Source: Variovorax paradoxus (lineage in GTDB: Bacteria > Pseudomonadota > Gammaproteobacteria > Burkholderiales > Burkholderiaceae_C). From it: a stretch of DNA of 64,000 nt. Numbering within the stretch: position 1 is the stretch's first letter; each line of letters opens with the position of its first letter. The notes below the pieces were generated by a model. That model was not told the origin of the DNA and ran no database searches. It was given only the letters and a program-made list of their open reading frames with translations. Shown here in pieces: positions 53,914-62,984 of this stretch. The translations under genes and the position numbers were made by a program. The stretch lies in the NCBI RefSeq assembly GCF_009755665.1, contig NZ_CP046622.1, positions 2,232,001-2,296,000 on the forward strand, in the 5' to 3' direction.

Positions 53914-54917
53914 GCAACCCACCACCGCCGCCCTTCGCCGCGAGCCTGAGCGTCAACCGGATGGCGCGGCCTCTTGTCGAACGCTTGCTGCACGATGCCG
54001 ATGCGCTCGGACTGAAAGTGCGGCGCGACGAGAGCGGCGTGCACATCGTTGACGCGGGCATCGAGGCGCCGGGCACTGTGGAGGCCGGCCTGCGCGTCGG
54101 CGAAATCTGCATGGGTGGGCTCGGCCATGTGCACTTGCGCAGCGGCAGCGACACCGAGGGTTGGCCCACATGGCTCGACGTGCGCAGCTCGCAGCCCGTG
54201 CTGGCATGCCTCGGCAGCCAGTACGCCGGCTGGAGCCTTTCGGCAACCAAGGAAGAAACCGGTGGCAAGAAGTTTTTTTCGCTCGGTTCCGGCCCGGCGC
54301 GCGCGCTGGCGGTCAAGGAGAAACTCTTTGCCGAACTGGACTATCGCGATCGCGCAGAGTGCGGCGTTCTGGTGCTGGAAGTCGATCGCGCCCCGCCGAA
54401 GATCGTGATCGACAAGCTGCTGCGCGATTGCAACCTGGCGGCCGACGCGCTCACGCTGATCCTCACGCCCACCACCAGTCTTGCGGGCACCACGCAGGTC
54501 GTGGCGCGGGTGCTCGAGGTGGCGCTGCACAAGTCGCACGAGCTTGGTTTTGCGCTCGCCAATATCGTCGATGGCGCAGGCAGCGCGCCGCTGCCTTCGC
54601 CCAGTGCCGATGGGGTCGAGGCGATGGGGCGCACCAATGATTCCATTCTTTACGGTGGCCGCGTGCACCTCACGGTTCGGGGCGACGACCAGGCCGCACG
54701 CGAACTGGCCCGGGCGTTGCCCTCCCGCAATTCGCGCGACCACGGCCGCTCGTTCGCCCACATCTTCAAGGAGGTCGAGTACGACTTCTACAAGATCGAC
54801 GGCGCGCTGTTTGCGCCCGCCGAAGTGTGGGTGAGCAACATCGACAGCGGCAACACATGGCACGGCGGCGCGCCCGAGATGGCACTGCTGCAGCGCCTGT
54901 GGCTGCAGCAGGCATGA
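53910..54917 (+). CDS. mch: methenyl-tetrahydromethanopterin cyclohydrolase
   Basis: A 335-residue Mch, which hydrolyses methenyl-H4MPT to formyl-H4MPT. Key stretches are SLSVNRMARPLVERLLHDAD, GEICMGGLGHVHL, YAGWSLSATKEETGGKKFFS with GSGPARAL, and EVWVSNIDSGNTWHGG at the C-terminus. The length fits the family (about 320). It overlaps the preceding ATP-grasp stop by 4 nt and is followed at 10 nt by the next ligase, so translation is coupled. Confidence 0.93.
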   Translation: MSNPPPPPFAASLSVNRMARPLVERLLHDADALGLKVRRDESGVHIVDAGIEAPGTVEAGLRVGEICMGGLGHVHLRSGSDTEGWPTWLDVRSSQPVLACLGSQYAGWSLSATKEETGGKKFFSLGSGPARALAVKEKLFAELDYRDRAECGVLVLEVDRAPPKIVIDKLLRDCNLAADALTLILTPTTSLAGTTQVVARVLEVALHKSHELGFALANIVDGAGSAPLPSPSADGVEAMGRTNDSILYGGRVHLTVRGDDQAARELARALPSRNSRDHGRSFAHIFKEVEYDFYKIDGALFAPAEVWVSNIDSGNTWHGGAPEMALLQRLWLQQA

Positions 54918-54927
54918 GGGCCATTCG

Positions 54928-55884
54928 ATGAACATGCGTATCGCCATCATGACGGACGAAATCGGCTGGCACACCCGCCAGCTGCAAGCCGCGTTGCGCA
55001 CACGCGGCGCGGTGGGCCGCTGCGTCGACTTGGCCGACTGCAGCATCGACACCACCGCGGCGTGGCACGGCCTCGTCATTCCCGGCTATGGCCGGGAGCT
55101 GCCCGACGCAGTGCTGGTGCGCGGCATTGCCGGCGGAAGCTTCGAGCAGGTGACCAAGCGGCTCGGCGTGCTGCATGCGCTGCGCGAGCTTGGCGTGCCC
55201 GTCTACAACGATGCACGCGCCATCGAGCGTTCGGTCGACAAGTCGATGACCAGCCTGCTGCTCCATGCCGCGCGCATTCCCGCACCCGCCACATGGGCCA
55301 CCGAGTCGGCGGCGCAGGCCAGGCGCATTGCCATGCGCGAAACGGCGGTGGGGCATGCGCTGGTGATCAAGCCCTTGTTCGGCTCGCAGGGCAAGGACCT
55401 GCGGCTCGTGGGCGAGGTAGACGGCGTGCATCACCCCATGCCCGACACCGACGCCCGCTATGCGGGCCTCGCCTATCTGCAGCGCTTTGTGCCGCCGATG
55501 GGGTCGCCCGGTTTCGACTGGCGCGTGCTCGTGGTCGGAGGGCGTGCCATTACTGCGATGCGGCGCGTCAGTACGCACTGGGTCCACAACGTGGCGCAGG
55601 GCGCACGCTGCGAGCCCGCCCAACTCGAACCGGCACTCGCGCAAATGGCCGAGGGCGCGGCGCATGCACTCGACATGGACTACGCCGGCGTAGACCTCAT
55701 CGCCGCCGCCAGCGGTCCGAAGATCCAGGTGCTGGAAGTCAACGGCGTGGCCGCCTGGCAGGGGCTGCAGCGCGTCACGGGCTTCAACATCGCCCGTGCC
55801 ATCGTCGACGACCTGCTCGACCGCAAGATGGCGCAGAGCCGCAGGCGCGTGCAAGAAAGCCTGGCTCCGGAGCGCCGTGCCTGA
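54928..55884 (+). CDS. RimK-type ATP-grasp ligase (MptN-like)
   Basis: A 318-residue ATP-grasp ligase of the RimK family. It begins MRIAIMTDEIGWHTRQLQAA and has YNDARAIERSVDKSMTSLLL, VIKPLFGSQGKDLRLVGEVD (the ATP-binding loop) and VLEVNGVAAWQGLQRVTG (metal-binding Glu/Asn). The archaeal relative MptN adds glutamate to the H4MPT side chain, and this is the most likely role here. It begins 10 nt after mch and its stop overlaps the next gene (TGATG). Confidence 0.82.
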   Translation: MNMRIAIMTDEIGWHTRQLQAALRTRGAVGRCVDLADCSIDTTAAWHGLVIPGYGRELPDAVLVRGIAGGSFEQVTKRLGVLHALRELGVPVYNDARAIERSVDKSMTSLLLHAARIPAPATWATESAAQARRIAMRETAVGHALVIKPLFGSQGKDLRLVGEVDGVHHPMPDTDARYAGLAYLQRFVPPMGSPGFDWRVLVVGGRAITAMRRVSTHWVHNVAQGARCEPAQLEPALAQMAEGAAHALDMDYAGVDLIAAASGPKIQVLEVNGVAAWQGLQRVTGFNIARAIVDDLLDRKMAQSRRRVQESLAPERRA

Positions 55885-56822
55885 TGAATGCCCGGCAGGC
55901 GGCCATCGAACGGGCGCGTGCCTGCTTCCTGCGCGCCTGCTGGCTCGATGTTGCAGTGCGCAAACCGGGCAACGTCAGCCGCGACTCACCTGGCCACCGC
56001 ATGCAGGCTTCGATGTTCATCGAGAGCGCCAAGGCCGCGGCAGTCCCGCTCTTCGAGCCGGGGCTGCGCGTGGGAGCACGCATCGAAGCCGCTGTGGAAG
56101 CCACCTGGGCAGTAGCGGGTTGCAACACCAACCTCGGCATATTGCTGCTGTGCGCGCCTATAGCCGCGGCCGTGGAGCAGAACCCCACCGCCGCAACGCC
56201 TGCGGCATTGCGAGCGGCCGTGGAGTCCGTGCTGGCCACGCTCGACATCGACGACGCCCGCGCGGCCTACCGCGCCATCGCACGCGCGCACCCGGGCGGC
56301 CTTGGAAGCGCGCCCCAGGAAGACGTGCACGACGCCCCGACGGTCGACCTGCGCGCGGCGATGGCGCTTGCGGCTGACCGCGACCTCATCGCGCGGCAGT
56401 ACCGCGACGGCTTCGCAGACCTGTTTGCATTGGCGTTCCAGGTGCCGGTGCACCAAGCGGGCCTGGTCAACGCGCCGGCCGGCGCCGAAGCATCTCCCGA
56501 TGAGGCCACTGTGGCTTCTGTCCAACGGCTTTACCTGTCCTGCATGGGCGCCTTTCCCGATTCACACATTGTTCGAAAACACGGCGGGCGCGTGGCACAG
56601 TCTGTCATGACGGCGGCGCAGGCCTGGCGCGCGCGCGCAGGCGACGGCGCGGTGCTCGATGCGGACGCCGAATTCGCGGCGTGGGACGTTTCGCTCAAGG
56701 CTGCGGGCATCAACCCGGGAACCAGCGCCGATTTCACCGTGGCCGCGCTGCTGCTGTCGGGCTGGATCCGCTCTTGCCCGGCGCCCGCCCGCGACCCTGC
56801 GGCCGGATGGCACGGATCGTGA
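55884..56822 (+). CDS. triphosphoribosyl-dephospho-CoA synthase-like protein (CitG/MdcB family)
   Basis: A 312-residue protein with CitG-family features: VRKPGNVSRDSPGHRMQASM near residue 26, ATWAVAGCNTNLGILLLCAP near 74, FPDSHIVRKHGGRVAQSVM near 226 and LKAAGINPGTSADFTVAALL at the end. CitG makes triphosphoribosyl-dephospho-CoA for citrate lyase, but there is no citrate or malonate lyase here; the gene is packed inside the H4MPT cluster, so it probably forms a ribosyl intermediate of the cofactor. It starts within the stop of the preceding ligase. Confidence 0.82.
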   Translation: MNARQAAIERARACFLRACWLDVAVRKPGNVSRDSPGHRMQASMFIESAKAAAVPLFEPGLRVGARIEAAVEATWAVAGCNTNLGILLLCAPIAAAVEQNPTAATPAALRAAVESVLATLDIDDARAAYRAIARAHPGGLGSAPQEDVHDAPTVDLRAAMALAADRDLIARQYRDGFADLFALAFQVPVHQAGLVNAPAGAEASPDEATVASVQRLYLSCMGAFPDSHIVRKHGGRVAQSVMTAAQAWRARAGDGAVLDADAEFAAWDVSLKAAGINPGTSADFTVAALLLSGWIRSCPAPARDPAAGWHGS

Positions 56823-56905
56823 TAACCATGGCATTGCGCTGGTCGTTCTGACCGGTGTCGTAATGACCCTAACCACCTTGGACCTCTAAGAGGAGACCCG
56901 AAACC

Positions 56906-57418
56906 ATGGCAAAAATAGATCGACTGATGGTGGGCGAATCGCTCGTCGGCGACGGCAACGAAGTAGCCCATATCGACCTGATCATCGGACCGCGCGGAAG
57001 CGCCGCCGAGACCGCCTTCGCCAACGCGTTGACGAACAACAAGGACGGCTTCACTTCGCTGCTCGCAGTGGTGGCGCCCAACCTGCTGACCAAGCCCGCG
57101 ACCGTGATGTTCAACAAAGTGACTATCAAGGGCGCCAAACAGGCGGTGCAGATGTTCGGGCCGGCACAGCGCGCCGTGGCCCTGGCGGTGGCAGACAGCG
57201 TCGAGGACGGCACCATTCCCATGGCCGAGGCGGACAACCTGTTCATCTGCGTCGGCGTGTTCATCCACTGGCTTGCCGACGACGACAAGAAGATCCAGGA
57301 CTACAACTATCAGGCTACGCGCGAAGCCATTCAACGTGCGGTGGCCGGCTCGCCTACTGCGGCTGAAGTGGTCGACAAGAAGGGCACCACGGCACACCCG
57401 TTCGCCGCGCATCTTTGA
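56906..57418 (+). CDS. fae: formaldehyde-activating enzyme
   Basis: A 170-residue Fae, which condenses formaldehyde with H4MPT to methylene-H4MPT, the entry to this pathway. The N-terminal [20 protein letters not shown] has the active-site His near residue 22, and GAAKQAV-like [20 protein letters not shown] and [20 protein letters not shown] are typical. An AGAGGAG 11 nt upstream supports ATG 56906. It is the last gene of the first run and ends at a strong terminator; strong expression is usual for it. Confidence 0.96.
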   Translation: MAKIDRLMVGESLVGDGNEVAHIDLIIGPRGSAAETAFANALTNNKDGFTSLLAVVAPNLLTKPATVMFNKVTIKGAKQAVQMFGPAQRAVALAVADSVEDGTIPMAEADNLFICVGVFIHWLADDDKKIQDYNYQATREAIQRAVAGSPTAAEVVDKKGTTAHPFAAHL

Positions 57419-57433
57419 TGCAAACCTGAAAGG

Positions 57434-57470
57434 AAGAAGCCGACCGTGAATCCGGGCCGGCTTCTTTTTT
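57434..57470 (+). terminator. intrinsic terminator after fae
   Basis: AAGAAGCCG (57434-57442) pairs with CGGCTTCTT (57458-57466), followed by a T run. It ends the fae transcript and may also protect the convergent aldolase gene. Confidence 0.88.
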
Positions 57471-57475
57471 CTTGC

Positions 57476-57907
57476 TCAGTGTTTCGCAGGCACCATGCCG
57501 CTCGCCAGAAATTTCAGCACGGTTGCGCTGTGGGCAGGCTTCGAGGCACGGTGCGTTGCCGCATGACGCTCGATCTGGACACCTACTGCCTGCACATCGT
57601 CGAACTTGCGCGGCTTCACGACCTTGACGCGCACCCAGCTGGCATTGAACTCGTCGATCAGGATGTCGGCGATGGCCTCGGCAAAGGCCTCGAGCAGCTG
57701 CAGCCGGTGTTCCGCCATGAGGCGCAGCAGCCGCTCGCGCACCACGCCGTAGTCGATGGTGTCGCCGATGCGGTCGGTGTCGCAGGCGCGCGAGCGGGGC
57801 AGGCCGGCATGCACGTCGATCACCAGCGGCTGCGCGTGATGCAGCTCCGATTCGTGGATGCCGATGACCGTGTTGCCTTGAAAGCCCTCGATGAAGATCA
57901 GGTCCAT
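57476..57907 (-). CDS. folB: dihydroneopterin aldolase
   Basis: A 143-residue aldolase of the FolB type, which in this cluster probably makes 6-hydroxymethyl-dihydropterin for H4MPT. It begins DLIFIEGFQGNTVIGIHESE, then LVIDVHAGLPRSRACDTDRI, GDTIDYGVVRERLLRLMA, LLEAFAEAIADILIDEF, with the catalytic Glu and Lys typical of the fold (VRVKVVKPRKFDD). ATG 57907 has GGGAG 10 nt or so upstream; the frame stays open to 58240, so longer N-termini (for example ATG 58093) cannot be excluded. It is convergent with fae. Confidence 0.85.
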   Translation of the reverse strand: MDLIFIEGFQGNTVIGIHESELHHAQPLVIDVHAGLPRSRACDTDRIGDTIDYGVVRERLLRLMAEHRLQLLEAFAEAIADILIDEFNASWVRVKVVKPRKFDDVQAVGVQIERHAATHRASKPAHSATVLKFLASGMVPAKH

Positions 57908-58233
57908 GGGCGTTGCACTCCCGGAGGCGGGCCCCTCACCGGCGCCAGCGGACGCGCTGGAAGCATGAGGAACATTCGAAGCAAAGTGGCCGATGGAAGG
58001 GCTCTGGCTGGTGTTCAAGCGGTGTCTCCAGTGGATTCGAATGTGTTTGAAAGTGTGTCTGCAGGCGAGGCAATGCCCCCATGCAGGATTCATCAACGCA
58101 AAATGCAGGCCAGAGAGAGCGGATCCACTGCGGCGCTTTTCACTGCTCGGTGTTTCACCGGGTGTGCAGCGTGTCGGCAAGTACAACAATGGACCGGCCA
58201 AGGAGACACGATGGAACGCGCTGGAGACATCCA
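57908..58233. other. divergent region between folB and the sigma-54 activator gene
   Basis: About 330 nt. The folB frame stays open through most of it, but composition gives no firm reason to extend either gene. It must contain the promoters of folB and the activator; no clear sigma-54 site was seen here. Confidence 0.45.
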
Positions 58234-60279
58234 ATGACATTGACGCTGCGACAAGGCGACAGACATGCCGACCGAGTGCTCGACGTGGTGAGGCGGGGCT
58301 TTCACGAAGAGGGCAACGACCTGGTCACCCGCTCCTGGAGCCGCTGTCTCAACCAGTACCAGCTCGATCCAGGCCGCCCGCGCGAACCGGTGGTCATTGC
58401 GTCCTCGGCCTTGCAGAGCCGGCGCAACCAGCATGCCGACGTCATCGAATGCGCACGCTACGAGATGACCACGCTCTACCAGCAGTTGGCAGATGCGGAG
58501 TCTGCGGTGGTGCTGACGGATACCGACGGTGTCATCGTGCACATGGTGTCGTCGCCGGAGTTTGCCGCCGAAGCCGAGCCCATGGGCCTGCGTGCAGGCG
58601 GCATGTGGGGTGAGGCCGAGGCGGGCACCAACGGCATGGGCACCTGCCTTGCGGCCGCTCACCCTATCTCTGTGCGGCGCGAAGAACATTTCTTCAGCCA
58701 CTTCACGCAGCTCACGTGTTCGGCGGTGCCGGTGTTCGATCCGTCCGGCGAGATCATCGCGGTGCTCGACGTGACCAGCCGCTCCAGCCTCATGCAACAG
58801 CACGTGCTCGTGCTGCTTGGCATGACCGCCCGCATGATCGAGAACCGGCTCATCGACAAGCGCTTCTCGAATGCGCACCCGCTGCACTTCCACAGCCGGC
58901 CGGAGTTCGTCTACACGCTGCATGAAGGCAAGCTCGCCGTCGGTGACGACGGGCGCATTCTTGCGGCCAATCGCAGCGCGTTGTTCCAGCTTGGCGTGCA
59001 AACGATGGACGAGATCCGCACGCAACGCATCGACGACCTGTTCCAGACTTCGCTCGAAGACATCGTGCAGCGCAGTCTTTCTTCTTCGTTCCACCCGGTG
59101 GTGGCGTACCGGGCCAACGCGGCGCTGCGCTTCTTTGCGGTGGCGCGTCGGCCTGCATCCGATGCGGCAACGCCGGCGCGTGCGCGTGCCGTCGGTGCGA
59201 TCGCGGCGCCCATGGCCGCGGAGGCGGGTGCCGAGGCCTTTCGTGCGCCGCTGCGGCCCGCGGCAGCGCGTGCGCCCGGCATCCGCACTTTCAAGGATGC
59301 GCGGCTCGTGGCCCACCTGGATACCGCCCGCCGCGTGGTCGCGCGCCGAACCCCCGTGCTGCTGTGCGGCGAAACAGGTTCGGGCAAAGAGGTGTTCGCG
59401 CGCGCCATCCACGAGACCAGTCCGCATGCAGAAGGTGCCTTCGTCGCTGTCAACTGCGCGAGCCTGCCGGAGACGCTGATCGAATCGGAACTCTTCGGCT
59501 ACAAGGCCGGCGCCTTCACCGGCGCGCAGCGCAGCGGCCGGCGCGGCAAGATCCTGCAGGCCGACGGCGGCACGCTGTTTCTGGACGAAATTGCAGACAT
59601 GCCGCTGGAGCTGCAAGCCCGCCTGCTGCGCGTGCTCGATGAGCGGCAGGTCACGCCGCTGGGCACCGAAGAAACGCACCCGGTCGACTTCCAGCTTGTG
59701 AGCGCAAGCCACCAGCACCTGCCAAGCCTGGTGCGAGAAGGCCGCTTCCGGGAAGACCTTTACTACCGCCTCGCCGGCATCGAGCTCGATTTGCCCGCGC
59801 TGCGCGACCGCACCGACAAGCGCGATCTGATTCATGACGTGCTGAAGGATGAAGGCGGCAGCGACTGCAGGCTTGGTGAAGATGCCGAGCGCATGCTCAT
59901 GGCCTATCCGTGGCCGGGCAACCTGCGCCAACTGCGCCACGTGCTGCGCAGCGCGGCCGCGCTGGCAGACGGCAAGACCATCACACGCGAGCACCTGCCT
60001 TCGTTGGCCGCAAGACCGGCACCTTCACCTGCCTCGGCCTACGCGTTGCCTGCCGCCACTGCCGAAGCGGCCGACGCCCAGGGCGAAGCCGCGGCCGCCG
60101 ATGCGCCACCGGCCGTCAAACTCAATCCGATCCAGGCCAACGAGCGGCAGGTGCTGTTGCAGATGCTCGAGCAGCACCGCTGGAACGTGAGCAACGTCGC
60201 CAAGGCGCTCGATGTCAGCCGCAACACCTTGTACCGAAAACTCCACAAGCTTCACATCGAGATATCTCCACCCGATTGA
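58234..60279 (+). CDS. AcoR-like sigma-54-dependent activator
   Basis: A 681-residue enhancer-binding protein. Residues 1-330 are a GAF-type sensory region (LTDTDGVIVHMVSSPEF, AEAGTNGMGTCLAAAHPISV, FSHFTQLTCSAVPVFDPSGE) of the AcoR sort. The AAA+ domain has Walker A GETGSGKE at residues 379-386, the sigma-54 contact loop GAFTGA at 426-431, and Walker B LFLDEIADMPLELQARLLRV. The C-terminal Fis-type HTH ends at about 675 (WNVSNVAKALDVSRNTLYRK). GGAG 9 nt before ATG 58234 decides the start. It lies inside the H4MPT cluster and is the likely activator of the sigma-54 promoter at 50658. Confidence 0.92.
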   Translation: MTLTLRQGDRHADRVLDVVRRGFHEEGNDLVTRSWSRCLNQYQLDPGRPREPVVIASSALQSRRNQHADVIECARYEMTTLYQQLADAESAVVLTDTDGVIVHMVSSPEFAAEAEPMGLRAGGMWGEAEAGTNGMGTCLAAAHPISVRREEHFFSHFTQLTCSAVPVFDPSGEIIAVLDVTSRSSLMQQHVLVLLGMTARMIENRLIDKRFSNAHPLHFHSRPEFVYTLHEGKLAVGDDGRILAANRSALFQLGVQTMDEIRTQRIDDLFQTSLEDIVQRSLSSSFHPVVAYRANAALRFFAVARRPASDAATPARARAVGAIAAPMAAEAGAEAFRAPLRPAAARAPGIRTFKDARLVAHLDTARRVVARRTPVLLCGETGSGKEVFARAIHETSPHAEGAFVAVNCASLPETLIESELFGYKAGAFTGAQRSGRRGKILQADGGTLFLDEIADMPLELQARLLRVLDERQVTPLGTEETHPVDFQLVSASHQHLPSLVREGRFREDLYYRLAGIELDLPALRDRTDKRDLIHDVLKDEGGSDCRLGEDAERMLMAYPWPGNLRQLRHVLRSAAALADGKTITREHLPSLAARPAPSPASAYALPAATAEAADAQGEAAAADAPPAVKLNPIQANERQVLLQMLEQHRWNVSNVAKALDVSRNTLYRKLHKLHIEISPPD

Positions 60280-60298
60280 GCCGTCAGGCTCGCCAGTC

Positions 60299-60952
60299 AT
60301 GACGAACGGAGGGATACCGGAAAAGGGCAAGATCGATCCGCGCGGTGCGGGCCTGGCAGTGGAAGACGGCGAGCCGCCGTTGCCTGCCTCGCCGCCGCGA
60401 TCTCGGCTGGCCTGGTGCATCACCGGCTCGGGCCACTTTCTCGAGGAGTCGCTGGCGCTCGCAGAGCGGCTGCCTTCGGTGGACCTGTTCCTTTCGGCCG
60501 CGGCGGAAGAAGTGCTGCCCATCTACAAGCTGCACATCGAGGCGCTGAAGTCGCGCTTTCGGGTGTTCCGGGACAAGACGGCCAGCGGCGTGCCCGTGGG
60601 CATGCTCTACGACGACATCTATCACACCGTGGTGGTGGCGCCGGCCACCAGCAACACGGTGGCCAAGTGCGCATTCGGCATCAGCGATTCGCTGCCGACC
60701 AACATGTTTGCCCAGGCCGGCAAGCTCGGCATTCCTGGCATCGTGTTTGCATGCGACACGGAACCGGTGGTGGTGACAAAGTCGCCGCATGACTGGGTCA
60801 CGCTGCGTCCGAGGCGCATCGAATTGGACAACGTGGAGCGGCTGCGCGGCATCGATTTTTGCCAGGTGGTCTCGTCGCCTGCCGAACTCGAAGCCGTGCT
60901 CGATGCACGCATGAAGGAACTCTCTCTCGCATGGAACACATCGTCTTCCTGA
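60299..60952 (+). CDS. dmrB: dihydromethanopterin reductase-like flavoprotein (DmrB)
   Basis: A 217-residue flavoprotein of the PdxS/UbiX-like HFCD fold, matching the bacterial DmrB family, which reduces dihydromethanopterin to tetrahydromethanopterin. Landmarks are LAWCITGSGHFLEESLALAE, VAPATSNTVAKCAFGISDSL, PTNMFAQAGKLGIPGIVFAC and a C-terminal YxxV-type stretch. It begins 20 nt after the activator gene and ends overlapping the next gene by 22 nt. Confidence 0.85.
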   Translation: MTNGGIPEKGKIDPRGAGLAVEDGEPPLPASPPRSRLAWCITGSGHFLEESLALAERLPSVDLFLSAAAEEVLPIYKLHIEALKSRFRVFRDKTASGVPVGMLYDDIYHTVVVAPATSNTVAKCAFGISDSLPTNMFAQAGKLGIPGIVFACDTEPVVVTKSPHDWVTLRPRRIELDNVERLRGIDFCQVVSSPAELEAVLDARMKELSLAWNTSSS

Positions 60953-62406
60953 CCGGGCGCCTCGCCCAAGCCAGCCTCACGCGGGTGCTGGCCGGCATGG
61001 AGGCGGCACCGTTCACGTGGGAAGTGCGGGAGATCGGGTTGCAGGTGGCCGCATTGATGACGGCCGACATGATCCGCCGCCGCGTTGCGGCACCAGTGGT
61101 TACCGAGGCTGACGGCGAGGGCGCCGCGCCGCGCCGTGCCGACCGCATCATGGTGCCGGGCCGCTGCCGCGGCGATGTCGAGGCCTTGACCCAATACTTC
61201 GGCGTTCCGGTGGAACGCGGGCCGCAAGAGCTGAAGGATCTGCCGCGCCACTTCAACCGCAGCGCGCGCGCCGTCGACCTGACCGAATACGAGGTCGCGA
61301 TCTTTGCCGAGATCGTCGATGCACCGCGGCTCACAGTGGCGCAAATCATCGAGCGAGCCCGTCAGCTTGTGGCCGACGGTGCCAACGTCATCGATCTGGG
61401 CTGCCTGCCCGAGACGCGCTTCGATCACCTGGCCGAAAGCGTGCAGGCGCTCAAGGCCGCGGGCTTTCAGGTGAGCGTCGATTCGAGCGACTCGCAAGAG
61501 CTGCTGCTCGGCGGCAAGGCCGGTGCCGACTACCTGCTGAGCCTGACGCTCGACAGCCTGTGGATTGCCGACGAAGTGGCCGCAACACCGGTGCTGATCC
61601 CGCGCGTTCCGGCAGACGAAGAATCGCTGTACGAAGCGGTGGCGCAAATGCAGCAGCGTGGCCGCGCCTTTCTGGCCGATTCCATTCTCGACCCCATACC
61701 CTTCGGACTGACGGCCTCCATCGTGCGCTACCACCGGCTGCGCGAACGCTTTCCGGATGCGCCGATCATGCTTGGCGTGGGCAACGTCACCGAGCTCACC
61801 GAGGCCGACACCAGCGGCATCAACGCGGTGCTGTTCGGCATAGCCGCCGAGCTGAACGTGGCGGCGGTGCTGACGACGCAAGTGAGCCAGCATGCGCGCC
61901 GCGCGGTGAGCGAGGCCGACTGGGCGCGCCGCATCATGCATGCGGCGGCCCGCAATGCCACGCTGCCCAAGGGCATGAGCGATGCGCTGATGACCGTGCA
62001 TGCCAAGCATCCGTTCCCCGATACGCCGGAAGAAATCGGCGAGATCGCCTCGCAGGTGCACGACCCCAACTTTCGCGTGCAGATATCGCCGCTGGGCCTG
62101 CACGTGTACAACCGCGACGGCCTGCGGCTGGGGCAGGGCGCCTTCGAACTCTGGCCGCAGCTCAAGCTGCAGGACGATGCCGACCATGCCTTCTACATGG
62201 GCGTGGAGCTTGCGCGCGCCGAGATCGCATGGCAGCTTGGCAAACGCTATGTGCAGGACCAGCCGCTCGACTGGGGCTGCGCCGCGCCGCGGCCCGCCGA
62301 AGACCTTGCGCGCTGGTGCGCACCGGGCACCACCATGAAGACATCGAAGAACAACGCGCAAGAGCCCGGCGCCGTGAGCACGGCCGCCGCGCCATCACCC
62401 ACATGA
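60931..62406 (+). CDS. dihydropteroate synthase-like protein (DUF6513)
   Basis: A 491-residue protein of the DUF6513/dihydropteroate-synthase-like family found in H4MPT clusters. The TIM-barrel part has VIDLGCLPETRFDHLAESV, VSVDSSDSQELLLGGKAGAD, ILGV-like MLGVGNVTELTEADTSGINA and DPNFRVQISPLGLHVYN. It probably joins the pterin to the ribofuranosylaminobenzene-phosphate unit, the step catalysed by MptH-like or DHPS-like enzymes; direct proof is lacking. Overlaps dmrB by 22 nt and the next gene by 4 nt. Confidence 0.82.
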   Translation: MEHIVFLTGRLAQASLTRVLAGMEAAPFTWEVREIGLQVAALMTADMIRRRVAAPVVTEADGEGAAPRRADRIMVPGRCRGDVEALTQYFGVPVERGPQELKDLPRHFNRSARAVDLTEYEVAIFAEIVDAPRLTVAQIIERARQLVADGANVIDLGCLPETRFDHLAESVQALKAAGFQVSVDSSDSQELLLGGKAGADYLLSLTLDSLWIADEVAATPVLIPRVPADEESLYEAVAQMQQRGRAFLADSILDPIPFGLTASIVRYHRLRERFPDAPIMLGVGNVTELTEADTSGINAVLFGIAAELNVAAVLTTQVSQHARRAVSEADWARRIMHAAARNATLPKGMSDALMTVHAKHPFPDTPEEIGEIASQVHDPNFRVQISPLGLHVYNRDGLRLGQGAFELWPQLKLQDDADHAFYMGVELARAEIAWQLGKRYVQDQPLDWGCAAPRPAEDLARWCAPGTTMKTSKNNAQEPGAVSTAAAPSPT

Positions 62407-62984
62407 ACGACCAGATCTTCGAAGCCGTGGTCACCACCGTCGCACCCGGCGGCAAGCCGCATGTGGCGCCGATGGGCATCCGCTACCGTGAAGACGGCGT
62501 CCTGCTGATGCCGTTCAAGCCCTCGACCACGCACGACAACATCGTGGCCACCGGCCATGCGGTGCTCAACATCGTGTGCGACACCCGCGTGTTCGCGGGC
62601 TGCGTCACCGGGCGCAAGCTGTGGCCCACGCTGCCCGCCGAACGCATCGAAGGCGTACGGCTTGCCGCGGCACTGCGCCATGTGGAGCTTGAACTGGCCG
62701 AGCAGCGCGACGACGTGCAGCGGCCGGTGCTGCGCATGGTGGCAGTGCACGAGGCCACCCATGCGCCTTTCGTTGGCTTCAATCGGGCACAGGCCGCGGT
62801 GATCGAAGGCGCCGTGCTGGTCAGCCGCCTGCACATGCTGCCCCCCGAGAAAGTGGAAACCGAAATGACCTACCTGCAGATTGCCATCGACAAGACCGCC
62901 GGCCCCGAAGAGCACGAGGCCTGGGAGTGGCTGAGCGCTGCCGTTGCGCAGCACCGCAACGGCACACCGGAGCGCGCATCGTGA
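62403..62984 (+). CDS. DUF447 family protein (H4MPT-associated)
   Basis: A 193-residue flavin-reductase-like split-barrel protein of DUF447, which co-occurs with H4MPT genes in methanogens and methylotrophs. It begins FEAVVTTVAPGGKPHVAPMG and has the stretch FVGFNRAQAAVIEGAVLVSR. It likely has a part in cofactor synthesis or C1 metabolism, but the reaction is not known. The start overlaps the previous stop by 4 nt, and its own stop overlaps mfnB (GTGA). Confidence 0.8.
   Translation: MNDQIFEAVVTTVAPGGKPHVAPMGIRYREDGVLLMPFKPSTTHDNIVATGHAVLNIVCDTRVFAGCVTGRKLWPTLPAERIEGVRLAAALRHVELELAEQRDDVQRPVLRMVAVHEATHAPFVGFNRAQAAVIEGAVLVSRLHMLPPEKVETEMTYLQIAIDKTAGPEEHEAWEWLSAAVAQHRNGTPERAS

Noticed and set aside
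56823..56905. Second sigma-54 promoter before fae
   Set aside because: TGGCATTGCGCTGG lacks the GC at the right spacing; fae is probably read from the upstream promoter or a sigma-70 promoter not seen.
58093..59994. Minus-strand 633-codon open frame opposite the sigma-54 activator
   Set aside because: It is a shadow of the AAA+ protein, with poor protein-like composition.
60622..62361. Minus-strand 579-codon open frame opposite dmrB and DUF6513
   Set aside because: Same reason; both opposite genes are supported by overlaps and family motifs.
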